64,000 nt of DNA, from the NCBI GenBank assembly GCA_014155875.1, contig JACEFZ010011406.1:62001-126000 (forward strand), written 5' to 3'. Below are positions 60,501 to 63,520 of the stretch, in pieces. How positions within the stretch are numbered: the stretch's first letter is position 1; each line of letters begins with the position of its first letter. The notes under the pieces are model-generated. The model saw nothing but the letters and a program-made list of their open reading frames with translations, searched no databases and was not told where the DNA came from. This DNA is from Cepaea nemoralis (lineage: Eukaryota; Mollusca; Gastropoda; Stylommatophora; Helicidae). A program made the translations under genes and the position numbers.

Positions 60501-63500
60501 AGATAATGAAGTGGTGCGCGTGTGTTACCAGAGCCTATAAAGGAAGAAGCTAATAGCACCATTATAACATACCATCCATGTCCTAAGAGACAACTAAGGA
60601 GGGTTGGCATTGAAATGGCAACCTCATCATGCAGAAAACTAGTTGCAAAATCCAACCATTCATGACCACGTCTACAAAGGGCTTGGTATCTTCAGTGTCT
60701 AAATGATAGGTGCCTATGAAGCCAGCATATCAGCTTCCACATGTCCCTGCTGCCTGCTTGGCCAGGACAATAGATCCAGACCAGTTTCTGTAGTTTTGAT
60801 GGTTCTGTAAATGGCATATACTTATGACATGGCCAGTCACTTGAAAGTTTGGAAACTATCTTCTAGAGTAATTGCAACCTGGTTCTGACCCCACAAGCCA
60901 TATCACATGATGATAACAAGGTAGAGGCTAATGGCTGTCCTATGGGTTAATTACTGACTTATAAAAAATACACTGGCAATCAAAACAAACACGTCAGAGA
61001 TGATGGGTGGAAAAAAAGATACAGACAGATAAAAGACAGACAGGGAGACAGACAAGAAGGAAGGGAGAGAGAAGGATAGAGAGGGGGAAGGGCAGAGTCA
61101 GAGCAGACAGAAAGAGAGAGTCAGACATTTAGTTAGGTAGTTAGGGATAGAGAAGAGGGGGAGAGAGAGAGAGAGAGAAAAAAAATGAGAAAGAGAGATG
61201 TACCTATAACAAAGATATGGGAATCTCCAGATATTTACAGGTCCAACAGCATAGCCAAGCATGGACAGCACAAAGTCCAGCTTGCCAGTCCAGTTGCCTC
61301 GTTCCTTGTTCTCATCTTCACTGTAGGAAAACCTCTGAGTTGAAGCGTACAGAGATGATCCCCCTGATTGCTACAACATCATTTAAATCATTTGTAGCTA
61401 GGGCAAACATTTCAATTAACACAAAGAAAAACAACAGAGAGAAAATTACTCGTACATTCAGCATTTTCATAAAAGCTAAAAGCCATGCAGAAGGTATCTT
61501 TCAGAAGAGAATAATTCTTATTTATACTCTCATTCTTCTTTTGAAGCATGTGCATCAAACCAAGTTATGCACCTTAGAGGTCAGTGTGTGTGACTTTAGC
61601 ATGCTTTTACGTAAGGTTTATTTAATCTAGACAGATTCCTTCAAAGCAAAGGGCTCTATGTACCCCTGGGTAGGTTGACTTTTCTAACAATTTTACCAGT
61701 GCGTGGCGTCATGACCTACACTTTACGATTTCCAACTCTTGTTGGATTTTAATGGGCACAACAAGTACACAGGAACCTCCTGTTGTTTTGGTCCTTATCT
61801 AAGAAGGCTAGGTGTCCAATGGCACTACCCAAGAGGTCGGGGAGGAGCATGTGATATCAGTAGATTAAAATGGTTCTTGGAAAAATTCCCTATGCTGAGA
61901 TTGAACCTGATACCTTCTAAGCCAGAGGTAGATACCATAACCTCTAGGCCATAGCTACTCCTAGCTTATTTATACTATTAGGCACAGGTGTTCATATTTA
62001 TTTGCAACTACCTGTGGACAGTAATGTCATATTAGATTCTGCTGTCAGAAGCCAAGTACAAAATTTTTTATATATTAATGCTCCTTTGTTCTAGCTTTGT
62101 GGCTATCTTTAAACATATTCTTGAGAAATTAATTTTTGAGAAATTAATGCATCGGTTTCAACCTTGATTTCCACATTCATATAAAAGGTTTACATGGTAT
62201 AAAAACATCATGGGTAGCCTATTCTAATTTTTGGAATTTCTTCACAGAACCAACAAATTAAGTCCTTGTTCATCATCTGCCCATTATTCCCCCAATGGGG
62301 CAAAGATCCTCAACTAACTCATGTCTAGTCAGCCTATCTTATATTATCTCCTGCAATGTCCTTCATATGATCATCTTTATTATTCACATTTATCGCTAAT
62401 TCTCTTCACCATGTGATTTTAGATCTCCCTCTATTTCATTTGCCTTGTCGATTTAAAAGAAAGGCTATTCTAGTTATTCACCTCTTAATTCTCTGCAGTC
62501 TGTCTAGATCTCACCCGAAGATCCACATTACTGATTCTGTTGAACCATTTTGGTTCTATTCAGTGCAGAATGTTAACTCGACTTTCCTTGGTGAAACCTC
62601 GCTTCAAAAGATGGAATCATACAGCTAATTAGACAGCAAGGTAGACAAAGATGGGGGAAACTGATAAAGATACACAAAAAAAGAATACAAAAGGAAAGAG
62701 GAGCTTTTATAGCACTAAGAAATTTAAAAAAATCAAAAGAAATTAAACTTTTAGCACTAAATTTAGAATATTAAATGTTAACTTAAATCAGGACTACTGT
62801 ATGGATCACAAATGCTTAGAACGACTAGAATGATTAAGAATAAAGTACACATATTCACTAACTGTGCAAAACAGAAGGACTACAATGACATGATATAATC
62901 ACCAATGTGCAGATCATGGAAACAACTAGAAGAGCATAGCTGCCTTCATTTATAATAAATTACTCCCTCAACTCCCAGAGTCCATGGGAATATCGATATA
63001 TAAAGCCCATAATCAGGCACTCTCATGATGTTTATACTTCACCTCGACACCGCAAGGTACAAGAGGAACATGATGAGATGAGATGAGACTCCCTCAGCAA
63101 TTTTATATTGGAACAAACAACAGAAAGTTGATCATTTAAAGCAGATCACAGTAATCAAGGTGTAATCATGGATTTCAAAAAAAAAAAAAAAATTCCCAAT
63201 ATCAGCATATTTTATGCAGACAAAAAAGACATGCTAAAACAATTTTCACAAATAAACAAATACAGCATTGATTTATCTTGATTTGGCTACTCTTCTGGCG
63301 GAAATGAAAATGATCATTCAAAATCAAACTGACAAATAACAAACTGCACTAACAAGCTATAATAAGAACACAGTCTTACTGAAGTGTCATGGGATCTTGA
63401 AATGCTTTGTGGAGTTTTCCCGTCCAGCCAGTCTGACACCAGCTCATTCTCACTAATTGTGTACGCCAGGGAAGAATTACTGAAAGCGCCCGAGGCTTCA

Positions 63501-63520
63501 CTCCCACTGTACTCATCCAT
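14239..63520 (-). CDS. SLC6 sodium/chloride-coupled transporter, glycine-transporter-like (15 exons, 3' end open)
   Basis: Multi-pass plasma-membrane symporter of the SLC6 family, which uses Na+ and Cl- gradients to import amino acids or neurotransmitters. Fifteen exons with consensus GT-AG junctions join without a phase conflict into 687 codons: exon 1 63380-63520, then 61204-61370, 56343-56485, 54206-54352, 49975-50140, 45297-45429, 42824-42958, 41838-41941, 39214-39338, 27924-28036, 25390-25518, 21136-21235, 18701-18801, 16782-16955 and 14239-14421. Na2 residues D456/S457 (TM8), Cl- residues Q352, N388 and S392 (T356 in place of the usual Ser), gate residues R96 and D511, and the EL2 cysteines C191/C201 are present. 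TM6 has A-W-G-G (360-363), a Trp typical of glycine transporters. Odd: TM1 reads G90-P-V-N93 instead of G-L-G-N. The family is certain; the substrate is not, because the altered loop normally binds the substrate carboxylate. Exon 15 ends at a strong donor, so a last exon is missing. Confidence 0.93.
14430..15200. other. Intron 14, no coding exon seen
   Basis: 14700-15190 looks like a much-decayed minus-strand LINE tail of unassigned type; short relatives lie near 19310-19440 and 40850-40970. Confidence 0.4.
15207..15425 (-). pseudogene. RTE-like LINE 3' end
   Basis: ATCATCATCATGTGCCATGCC tail side, CGATCACCAGAGTCGTGG core. Reverse orientation in intron 14. Confidence 0.8.
15795..16045 (-). 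repeat. Family F3 SINE
   Basis: Matches 43125-43385: GACCAATCAGC, TTCCAAGACATTTCCTGGTACCC, GTCCAGGTCAAT. The tRNA-like head should lie at the 16045 side. Confidence 0.6.
16135..16287 (-). mobile_element. Family A retroposon
   Basis: (CTT)n tail first on the plus strand, ending GTTACCTTCCCGGG. Imperfect duplication GTATATGAAATT / GTATATGGAAATT on the two sides. Confidence 0.8.
16325..16668 (+). pseudogene. RTE-like LINE 3' end, second subfamily
   Basis: [16 protein letters not shown] start, frameshifted at the T-run near 16440, ending ATGATGATGAT. Intron 14. Confidence 0.8.
16782..16955 (-). CDS. SLC6 exon 14: end of TM11, TM12, proximal C-tail (aa 569-626)
   Basis: Encodes [22 protein letters not shown] and [11 protein letters not shown], ending F-L-E. 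Acceptor TTTTCAG|TTTATC; donor AGAG|GTGAGG. The acceptor and first ~50 bp of the exon recur upstream in the intron at 17881-17945. Confidence 0.92.
17058..17841 (+). mobile_element. Tc1-like transposon, internally deleted
   Basis: Terminal inverted repeats CTGTTCAAAA at both ends next to TA. The only coding left is the N-terminal DNA-binding part (17374-17751), and the catalytic DDE domain is missing. Non-autonomous. It inserted into copy 1 of the exon-14 duplication. Confidence 0.8.
17374..17751 (+). pseudogene. Tc1-like transposase, N-terminal helix-turn-helix fragment
   Basis: 125 open codons with paired-like HTH motifs ([22 protein letters not shown]) and Q-R-S-G-R-H-R. It ends L-M-D-R-H-R-Q-N* where the catalytic domain should begin. 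The stop is followed within 30 bp by sequence near the 3' end. Confidence 0.85.
18180..18360 (+). repeat. Four tandem 43-bp repeats
   Basis: AGGATGTTCTAGGAAATACTACACC...GACCTTGTA repeated four times with few differences. Intron 13. Confidence 0.9.
18701..18801 (-). CDS. SLC6 exon 13: IL5 and TM11 (aa 535-568)
   Basis: [18 protein letters not shown] and L-T-P-A-L-I-L match the family's loop 5/TM11 pattern. Acceptor TTTCAG|GGTGTA; donor TTTTG|GTATGT in phase 0. Confidence 0.92.
19445..19665 (+). mobile_element. tRNA-derived SINE family F1
   Basis: AAGAACGCGTGTTCTTAAAC head palindrome, GCGGTTCAACCC box B, end GAGTTCAAAGCAAGTGAG and A-run. In intron 12. Confidence 0.85.
20545..20712 (+). pseudogene. 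RTE-like LINE 3' end
   Basis: AAGGGGAAGACCTAGAAGC to GGCACATGATGGATGG matches the last ~165 bp of the family. Intron 12. Confidence 0.8.
21136..21235 (-). CDS. SLC6 exon 12: TM10 (aa 502-535)
   Basis: [12 protein letters not shown] with D511, the extracellular gate aspartate that pairs with R96. It then runs to I-S-Y-V-Y-G. Acceptor CTCTAG|GGAGGT; donor TATG|GTAAGT. Confidence 0.92.
21795..21944 (-). mobile_element. Family A retroposon
   Basis: CTTCTTCTTCTTCTGCGTTCATC tail side to TTAACCTTCCCGG. No clear target-site duplication seen. Confidence 0.75.
22050..22375 (+). repeat. Dispersed repeat F5, copy 2
   Basis: Matches 8598-8900 nearly base for base from CAGAGGTGTTTCCAAGGCACC to ACATACAGGACTTC, then diverges. 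It lies about 100 bp after a family A retroposon. Confidence 0.7.
22555..22802 (+). pseudogene. RTE-like LINE 3' end, third subfamily
   Basis: GGGCATGTCATGAGAAGGG, GGAGAAGCAAGAGGAGACC, ending AACTATAAGAAGAAGAT. A reversed relative is at 26180-26420. Confidence 0.7.
23275..24240 (+). pseudogene. RTE-like LINE 3' fragment
   Basis: R-Q-G-C-V-M-S-P to R-Y-A-D-D-T-D, with about six codons missing after ADDT compared with 58124-59329. It stops after W-T-M-S-R, then continues out of frame to H-G-T and a GATGGATGGATGG tail. Intron 11. Confidence 0.85.
24422..24805 (-). mobile_element. Composite SINE (family F2) with perfect 10-bp duplication
   Basis: AAATATATTA at 24412-24421 and 24806-24815. Closely matches 51314-51715, including GATTTTTTACGTGC in the core. 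The core resembles conserved-core SINEs of other invertebrates (recollection, untested). Confidence 0.85.
24901..25276. repeat. Nine 38-bp tandem repeats bounded by inverted repeats
   Basis: Unit GGAACACAATCATAGGTGAC... contains its own hairpin arms (ACAATCAC / GTGATTGT). The array is bounded by GTGAGCTTTACTAGAA on the left and its complement TTCTAGTAAAGCTCAC on the right. It lies about 115 bp past exon 11's donor in intron 11. Confidence 0.85.
25390..25518 (-). CDS. SLC6 exon 11: TM9 (aa 459-501)
   Basis: F-T-M-V-E-T-V-L-T followed by the Arg/Lys-rich loop and TM9 ([10 protein letters not shown]). Phase 0 at both ends. Acceptor CTACAG|TTTACT lies in the first of four tandem copies of a ~58-bp unit, so three extra acceptor-like sites lie upstream in the intron. 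Donor CAAAT|GTAAGT. Confidence 0.92.
25490..25962 (-). repeat. Tandem array of 3' splice site plus first ~26 nt of exon 11, four copies
   Basis: A ~58-bp unit holding the polypyrimidine/AT stretch, a CAG acceptor and the start of exon 11 occurs at about 25494-25551 (the real exon), 25552-25853 (split by a SINE), 25856-25905 and 25907-25962. Each keeps CAG|TTTACT at the junction. Later copies have drifted inside the exon part. Confidence 0.85.
25580..25825 (-). mobile_element. tRNA-derived SINE inside the exon-11 acceptor array
   Basis: The minus strand begins with a tRNA-like head: box A-like TGGCGAAGTGG, and box B GGTTCGATTC 36 bp later. A 7-bp direct repeat ACTGTAT flanks it (25573-25579 and 25826-25832). 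The insertion splits the second copy of the acceptor array. Confidence 0.75.
26180..26420 (-). pseudogene. RTE-like LINE 3' end, third subfamily
   Basis: TCTTCTTATAGTCCACGCTG (tail side) to GTGACATACT on the plus strand. Intron 10. Confidence 0.65.
26485..26780 (-). mobile_element. tRNA-derived SINE family F1
   Basis: Reverse of the 49612 copy, ending in the TAAGAACACGCGTTCTTACC head and GACCATGCTGACC on the plus strand. In intron 10. Confidence 0.85.
27185..27475 (-). repeat. Family F3 SINE with poly-C interruption
   Basis: AAAGGACCCTTTCACATG start and CCCAGGACATTTCCTGGTAC core on the plus strand. A run of about 22 C (27309-27330) sits inside and could be a sequencing-length uncertainty. 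Confidence 0.6.
27924..28036 (-). CDS. SLC6 exon 10: EL4 and TM8 (aa 421-458)
   Basis: [12 protein letters not shown] (EL4), then [10 protein letters not shown] and G-L-D-S-Q. D456 and S457 are the Na2-site pair. Acceptor CTCACAG|GTCCTG; donor AGTCAG|GTAAGA in phase 0. Confidence 0.94.
28037..28760. other. Intron 9 next to exon 10, no feature seen
   Basis: AT-rich with no repeat I can match. Confidence 0.4.
28772..28940 (+). repeat. Two ~90-bp tandem units
   Basis: TTCCAACTTCTGTCCTCTACT starts both units at about 28777 and 28858. Intron 9. Confidence 0.75.
29053..29196 (-). mobile_element. Family A retroposon with perfect 12-bp duplication
   Basis: CTACTGGTATCT at 29041-29052 and 29197-29208 brackets 144 bp running from the (CTT)n tail to TTAACCTTCCCGG. 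This fixes both ends of the family. Confidence 0.9.
29218..29500 (+). mobile_element. tRNA-derived SINE family F1
   Basis: GTCAGCATGACCGAATGG head, AGGGGTTCAACCCCT box B, and body through GACTGCACTTGAGCTCAAAG. It follows a family A retroposon by ~10 bp. Confidence 0.85.
29776..29882 (+). repeat. (GAA)n microsatellite, ~107 bp, uninterrupted
   Basis: About 35 uninterrupted GAA triplets. It could be an expanded retroposon tail, since the LINE and family A end in GAA, but no element body adjoins it. Lys-only and Ser-only frames here are not genes. Confidence 0.95.
29883..30480. other. Intron 9 between the GAA tract and LINE copy 2
   Basis: Short frames only. 30350-30440 resembles the start of a family F3 SINE (GGGTAAATGATGCTAGCTCC). 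Confidence 0.4.
30481..30680 (-). mobile_element. tRNA-derived SINE family F4, minus strand
   Basis: Reads AGGACATCACAGTCAACTCC to CCCCTTCGCCATGGAGCC on the plus strand, the reverse of the 52006 copy. Confidence 0.65.
31461..33719 (-). pseudogene. LINE copy 2, reverse transcriptase/RNase H, broken
   Basis: Several frame breaks, including a ~40-bp deletion near 33510 relative to copy 1 and shifts near 33190, 32600 and 32100. RNase H (Y-T-D-G-S; W-I-P-S-H-C) and the Cys-His knuckle are still recognisable. Not functional as it stands. Confidence 0.85.
33720..35270 (-). pseudogene. LINE copy 2, endonuclease part of ORF
   Basis: 516 open codons equivalent to copy 1's endonuclease and linker, ending K-S-P-G-K-D-G-I-T before a frameshift. 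Here AATCACAATG replaces copy 1's AATCACAAATG, a one-base loss. The A-run that breaks copy 1 has its normal length here, so the two copies carry independent single-base breaks only a few codons apart. Confidence 0.9.
35810..35935 (-). repeat. Family F3 SINE head
   Basis: TTCGAACACATGATCACTGG and GCAAGCATACTAGCCACTGC are the reversed box B and box A regions. Confidence 0.6.
36265..39005 (+). mobile_element. hAT DNA transposon, structurally complete
   Basis: Terminal inverted repeats TAGGGGTGTACCGGAT (left) and ATCCGGTACAGCCCTA (right). An exact 8-bp duplication ACAGGAAC at 36257-36264 and 39006-39013 is the hallmark of hAT elements. Both ends are crowded with ATCCGGC/TCCGGCTCCGG subterminal motifs (36290-36370 and 38920-38990), likely transposase binding sites. 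It is antisense to SLC6 in intron 9 and interrupts an older retroposon. Confidence 0.93.
36572..38518 (+). CDS. hAT transposase with BED zinc finger, intact 648 codons
   Basis: Cut-and-paste transposase acting in the nucleus on the element's own ends. N-terminal BED finger with C27, C30, H53 and H58. RNase H-like core with T-T-D193-T-W and V-V-R-D261-N-A-F-N, and C280-F-A-H283. C-terminal hATC dimerisation region with S-W-W-H and P-L-E604-R-L-F-S, where E604 is probably the third acidic residue. Start chosen at the first ATG, 30 bp upstream of the first BED-domain residues. No stop, frameshift or missing core residue was seen, so recent activity is plausible. Length is usual for the family. 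Confidence 0.92.
   Translation: MASKSKSYSAVWDYFKVKDDDSAKVICKLCDKQLSRGRSDRPKDFSTSSMQTHLRSMHKKSYDEMMEKKASLKASVLATTSMMNLGLCLHKASSSTQQSIVQAWDRAKIWDINSPNAKRIHAAVARMIAIDMEPFQVVERPGFRELMHTMEKRYELPSRKYFAEHIIPDMCKRLKVKIAAMISDTDYISFTTDTWTAEHTTQSFMGLTGHWLTDSFVLCSVVFHCTACDEHHTATNLLAHFEMMLDEWSIAREKCHVVVRDNAFNIAKCFRDGSYSSAGCFAHTLQLCVRDGLLSQRYVAGIISTGRKLVGHFKHSSSATSRLHELQNELNLPQHQLIQDMTTRWNSTFYMLRRLLEQRRSISLYCVENFEIDLVTGLTAQQWAVTENVVATLAPFEEITREISAAQASISVVIPLVKTLMAFLQKEGSDAGIKTMKAALLEAVSSRFADIESNSIYTCATLLDPRFKLCFFSDRGRSDARAHLLLAANSIIDSANTVSPQDPSATISSSSTSVLTSVSTATQYESSLWSCFDTIVEENPTADRSASAEGNSINTEVTQYLSEPLQTRQSDPVSWWHANKQRFPSMARLAQVFLAPPPTSVPLERLFSTAGDIITDHRSSLLPENAETLIFLKYNSSLLDSESSTSQP
39214..39338 (-). 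CDS. SLC6 exon 9: TM7 (aa 379-421)
   Basis: [14 protein letters not shown] with N388 (Na1/Cl-) and S392 (Cl-). It then continues [11 protein letters not shown]. Acceptor TTTCAG|AGATAC; donor AGTG|GTTAGT. The 11.2-kb intron 9 that follows carries a hAT transposon and a full LINE. Confidence 0.93.
39339..40296. other. Intron 8, no gene seen
   Basis: Contains an (AAT)n run at 39655-39700; otherwise featureless AT-rich sequence. Confidence 0.5.
40307..40452 (-). mobile_element. Family A retroposon with perfect 10-bp duplication
   Basis: CAATTGTTCT at 40297-40306 and 40453-40462 brackets the element. In SLC6 intron 8. Confidence 0.9.
41370..41785 (+). repeat. Retroposon with (CTAA)n tail: empty-site paralogue of the hAT target
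   Basis: Matches the flanks of the hAT element, ends in four CTAA units and contains poly-T and poly-G runs (41622-41636, 41703-41720). On the minus strand both copies begin a similar frame, M-L-L-T-A-P, of unknown meaning. Confidence 0.65.
41838..41941 (-). CDS. SLC6 exon 8: TM6 (aa 345-379)
   Basis: Encodes [19 protein letters not shown] and L-A-S-Y. Q352 and T356 lie at the chloride/Na1 positions. W361 in A-W-G-G resembles glycine transporters; GABA and monoamine carriers have smaller or Phe side chains there. Acceptor TTACAG|CTATGG; donor TTTAAG|GTAACA. Confidence 0.94.
42040..42332. repeat. (GTAA)n/(GT)n/(GA)n simple repeats
   Basis: About 290 bp of AAGT, then GT with a G-run, then GA with GGA interruptions. 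Long frames on the minus strand here are repeat artefacts. In intron 7. Confidence 0.95.
42824..42958 (-). CDS. SLC6 exon 7: TM5 and EL3 (aa 300-344)
   Basis: Phase 0 at both ends (135 bp). Encodes [10 protein letters not shown] of TM5, R-G-V-T-L-E, then the EL3 segment with Y-I-V-P-D-F. Acceptor CTCCCAG|GTCGTC; donor GCTAAG|GTACTT. Confidence 0.93.
43125..43385 (-). repeat. Family F3 SINE
   Basis: AAGTAAAGGGACCCTGTTAC to GTAAGCTCTATCCACTATGA; the last part is a reversed tRNA-like head. Intron 6. Confidence 0.65.
43386..44265. other. Intron 6, no gene seen
   Basis: AT-rich, no matched repeats. Confidence 0.45.
44270..44890 (+). pseudogene. LINE RNase H fragment, heavily decayed
   Basis: Shares GTGGTGAGAGTGGGTGGG, ATGGCTTGCATCACTTTAA and GTGGGAATGCAACTACAAATC with the 12340-13035 pattern. 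Many stops. Intron 6. Confidence 0.5.
45297..45429 (-). CDS. SLC6 exon 6: TM4 (aa 255-299)
   Basis: Encodes V-L-A-L-S-P-G, then hydrophobic TM4 with L-A-W-I-L-T-F-L-C, then K-G-V-K-T-L-G-K. Acceptor TTTGCAG|AAATAA; donor GAAAG|GTCAGT in phase 0. An (AT)n run of about 70 bp begins about 30 bp upstream of the acceptor in transcription order. Confidence 0.93.
45460..45530. repeat. (AT)n microsatellite
   Basis: About 70 bp of AT, starting ~30 bp from the exon 6 acceptor. Confidence 0.95.
45694..45834 (+). mobile_element. Family A retroposon with perfect 13-bp duplication
   Basis: AAACTCAAAAACC at 45681-45693 and 45835-45847. Starts CCCGGGAAGGTTAACCCGG and ends (GAA)n. In SLC6 intron 5. Confidence 0.9.
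45935..46340 (-). repeat. Diverged family F2 SINE
   Basis: Shares GGGCAGCGGTCCTATTTGGC with the core of the better copies (GGGCAGCGCCGTTAGGC). A related piece in opposite orientation is at 27494-27830. Confidence 0.5.
46345..48080. other. Intron 5, mostly unmatched sequence
   Basis: Besides the repeats at 46930-47110 and 47155-47345 I see only short decayed frames. Confidence 0.4.
47155..47345 (+). repeat. Family F3 SINE
   Basis: GTCATGTGTTCAAACTACC through GAGTGTCGATTGGTCT and ACACCTCCTGATGTG match 6313-6505. Intron 5. Confidence 0.6.
48080..48350 (-). pseudogene. RT fragment with internal tandem duplication
   Basis: The minus strand reads [14 protein letters not shown] around the catalytic box, with A-G-D in place of A-D-D. 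A ~108-bp unit occurs twice (48145-48240 and 48260-48345). Intron 5. Confidence 0.6.
48895..49465 (+). pseudogene. RTE-like LINE 3' end, second subfamily, interrupted by a SINE
   Basis: ATACCATGGATTGAAGAAGT to GCACATGATGATGATA once 49009-49248 is set aside. Intron 5. Confidence 0.75.
49009..49237 (-). mobile_element. tRNA-derived SINE with perfect 11-bp duplication, inside an RTE fragment
   Basis: GAAAGTAGAAC at 48998-49008 and 49238-49248. The minus-strand head GGCTGGCAGAGTGGCTAG and box B CCGGGTTCGATCCC resemble a type II tRNA (Ser/Leu). The RT-derived host sequence reads through when it is removed. Confidence 0.88.
49612..49905 (+). mobile_element. tRNA-derived SINE family F1, most complete copy
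   Basis: GGTCAGCATGGCCGAATGG (box A), CAGGGGTTCAACCTC (box B), body and GAGTTCAAAGCGAGTGAGCG end with A-rich tail. It ends about 70 bp from exon 5's donor. Confidence 0.88.
49975..50140 (-). CDS. SLC6 exon 5: large extracellular loop 2 (aa 200-255)
   Basis: Completes the conserved EL2 disulfide pair (C201) and adds two N-glycosylation sequons, N218-G-T and N234-T-T. It ends in the E-E-Y-W motif that precedes TM4. Acceptor TTCCTAG|ATTGC; donor TGGAT|GTGAGT in phase 2. C210 and C221 may form a second loop disulfide (inference). Confidence 0.9.
50478..50777 (+). pseudogene. mariner transposase, N-terminal fragment
   Basis: Open for 99 codons: [13 protein letters not shown] helix-turn-helix, [10 protein letters not shown]. 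It then jumps directly to the second catalytic Asp motif in another frame, so the middle of the gene is deleted. Confidence 0.8.
50790..51304 (-). pseudogene. LINE RNase H fragment inside mariner
   Basis: The minus strand encodes [19 protein letters not shown], the H...D end of RNase H. Same family as 12340-13035 and 44270-44890. Confidence 0.7.
51314..51715 (-). mobile_element. Composite SINE (family F2) with 9-bp duplication, nested in mariner
   Basis: ACTGTACTA at 51305-51313 and 51716-51724. The tRNA-like head (GAGTGGTCTCGAGG; GGGTTCAGGCC) reads on the minus strand, followed by a long conserved core and the GTCGAC...CTAAACTAAA tail. Confidence 0.85.
51730..51981 (+). pseudogene. mariner transposase, C-terminal fragment
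   Basis: [11 protein letters not shown] contains the third catalytic Asp. [10 protein letters not shown] and W-L-H-N-Q follow in a shifted frame. Confidence 0.8.
52006..52247 (+). mobile_element. tRNA-derived SINE family F4 with perfect 12-bp duplication
   Basis: ATTAATAAACAG at 51994-52005 and 52248-52259. Box B-like GCGGTTCGACCCC and a GATGTCCTGTAAAGGATATGC 3' end with an A-rich tail. Confidence 0.88.
52430..52690 (+). repeat. Short tandem repeat, ~18-bp units of GAAAAGATTGCACACTG
   Basis: About 14 imperfect units. Frames through it (N-H-F-Q-C-A-I on the minus strand) are by-products. Intron 4. Confidence 0.85.
52690..53370. other. Intron 4, no gene seen
   Basis: No frame or repeat that I can support. 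Confidence 0.4.
53372..53570 (+). mobile_element. tRNA-derived SINE family F1, head missing
   Basis: Starts within the body (GGACTAAAATGTTGAC) and reaches GTGTTCAAAAGTAACC. 5'-truncated. Confidence 0.75.
54206..54352 (-). CDS. SLC6 exon 4: TM3 and start of EL2 (aa 151-200)
   Basis: Begins G-V-G-V-S and carries the I-Y-Y-N motif (165-168) of TM3, whose Tyr hydroxyl normally contacts the substrate carboxylate. The L-P-W-D-S-C and W-N-T signature of the second extracellular loop follows. Acceptor TACCAG|GAGTTG; donor CAGAAG|GTCTGT. Confidence 0.94.
54425..54590 (+). mobile_element. tRNA-derived SINE
   Basis: CTAGCTTAGTGGTTAGTACTC head and CCAGGTTTGACGCC box B-like, then a non-tRNA body. Boundaries approximate. 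Confidence 0.6.
54930..55290 (+). pseudogene. mariner/SETMAR-like transposase relic
   Basis: Frames read E-Q-R-S-L-I-R-F-L and V-Q-Y-G-D-A-C-L-S (DNA-binding part), then jump to a H-D-S-P-R-P-like and P-Y-S-P-D-L-A-P motif. Internally deleted and frameshifted. Intron 3. Confidence 0.6.
55465..55712 (+). pseudogene. RTE-like LINE 3' end
   Basis: [14 protein letters not shown] is readable. It ends CACATGATGAATGAATGG. Intron 3. Confidence 0.8.
56343..56485 (-). CDS. SLC6 exon 3: TM2 and IL1 (aa 103-151)
   Basis: Acceptor TTTCAG|ACATGG; donor CAAAG|GTATGG. Encodes the G-G-G-A-F start of TM2, then L-F-P-Y-F and G-I-P-I-F-F-L-E, and the S-L-G-Q-F loop. The loop [10 protein letters not shown] is the short intracellular loop 1. 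A minisatellite ends about 200 bp upstream in transcription order. Confidence 0.93.
56690..57800. repeat. Minisatellite, ~24 units of ~45 bp, before exon 3
   Basis: Plus-strand unit TTTTAACTTACAGTTGCAAC...CTAGTAG. On the SLC6 sense strand most units contain CAACTGTAAGTTAAAA, a 5'-splice-site-like GTAAGT. The array ends about 205 bp before the exon 3 acceptor. Confidence 0.9.
58124..59329 (-). pseudogene. RTE-like reverse transcriptase, C-terminal 401 codons
   Basis: [18 protein letters not shown] and the catalytic R-Y-A-D-D-T, then the thumb and a basic tail ([14 protein letters not shown]). Open to a stop after H-G-T. All catalytic aspartates are kept. Confidence 0.88.
59442..60242 (-). pseudogene. 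RTE-like LINE, linker and start of RT
   Basis: 266 open codons, Lys/Glu-rich linker leading into [11 protein letters not shown]. It ends in two stops. The RT continues after ~100 bp with P-K-K-S-G in another frame. Confidence 0.75.
60246..61009. other. Intron 2, repeat debris
   Basis: Holds the dispersed repeat at 60530-60720. No coding. Confidence 0.4.
61010..61195. repeat. Purine-rich GACA/GA repeat tract
   Basis: AGACAGACAGGGAGACAGAC followed by AG runs, ending ~10 bp from the exon 2 donor. Confidence 0.85.
61204..61370 (-). CDS. SLC6 exon 2: pre-TM1 and TM1 (aa 48-103)
   Basis: Acceptor TTGTAG|CAATCA in phase 0; donor ATAG|GTACAT splits Arg103. Encodes the R-G-N-W entry motif (71-74) and TM1, ending W-R-F-P-Y-L-C-Y-R. 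The unwound segment is A88-V-G-P-V-N93. Codons GGA CCT GTA AAT differ from a GLGN coding sequence by one base at each of the two altered positions. Confidence 0.92.
61660..61970 (-). mobile_element. tRNA-derived SINE (family F2-related)
   Basis: Minus-strand head ATGGCCTAGAGGTTATGG (box A-like) and CAGGTTCAATC (box B-like), then core CACAACAAGTACACAGG on the plus strand. In intron 1. Confidence 0.6.
61971..63379. other. Intron 1, no gene seen
   Basis: 62240-62640 has a decayed minus-strand LINE look (short frames, no intact motif). The rest is AT-rich with a poly-A run at 63177-63192. Confidence 0.4.
63380..63520 (-). CDS. SLC6 exon 1: start codon and cytoplasmic N-terminus (aa 1-47)
   Basis: Hydrophilic, Ser/Asp/Glu-rich tail beginning [10 protein letters not shown], as expected for the cytosolic N-terminus. 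It ends TCA|GTAAGA in phase 0 and joins exon 2 in frame. The ATG at 63520 is preferred because what follows is hydrophilic. Two upstream in-frame ATGs (63541, 63529) would add up to seven residues; a TAA directly precedes 63541. Confidence 0.8.
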
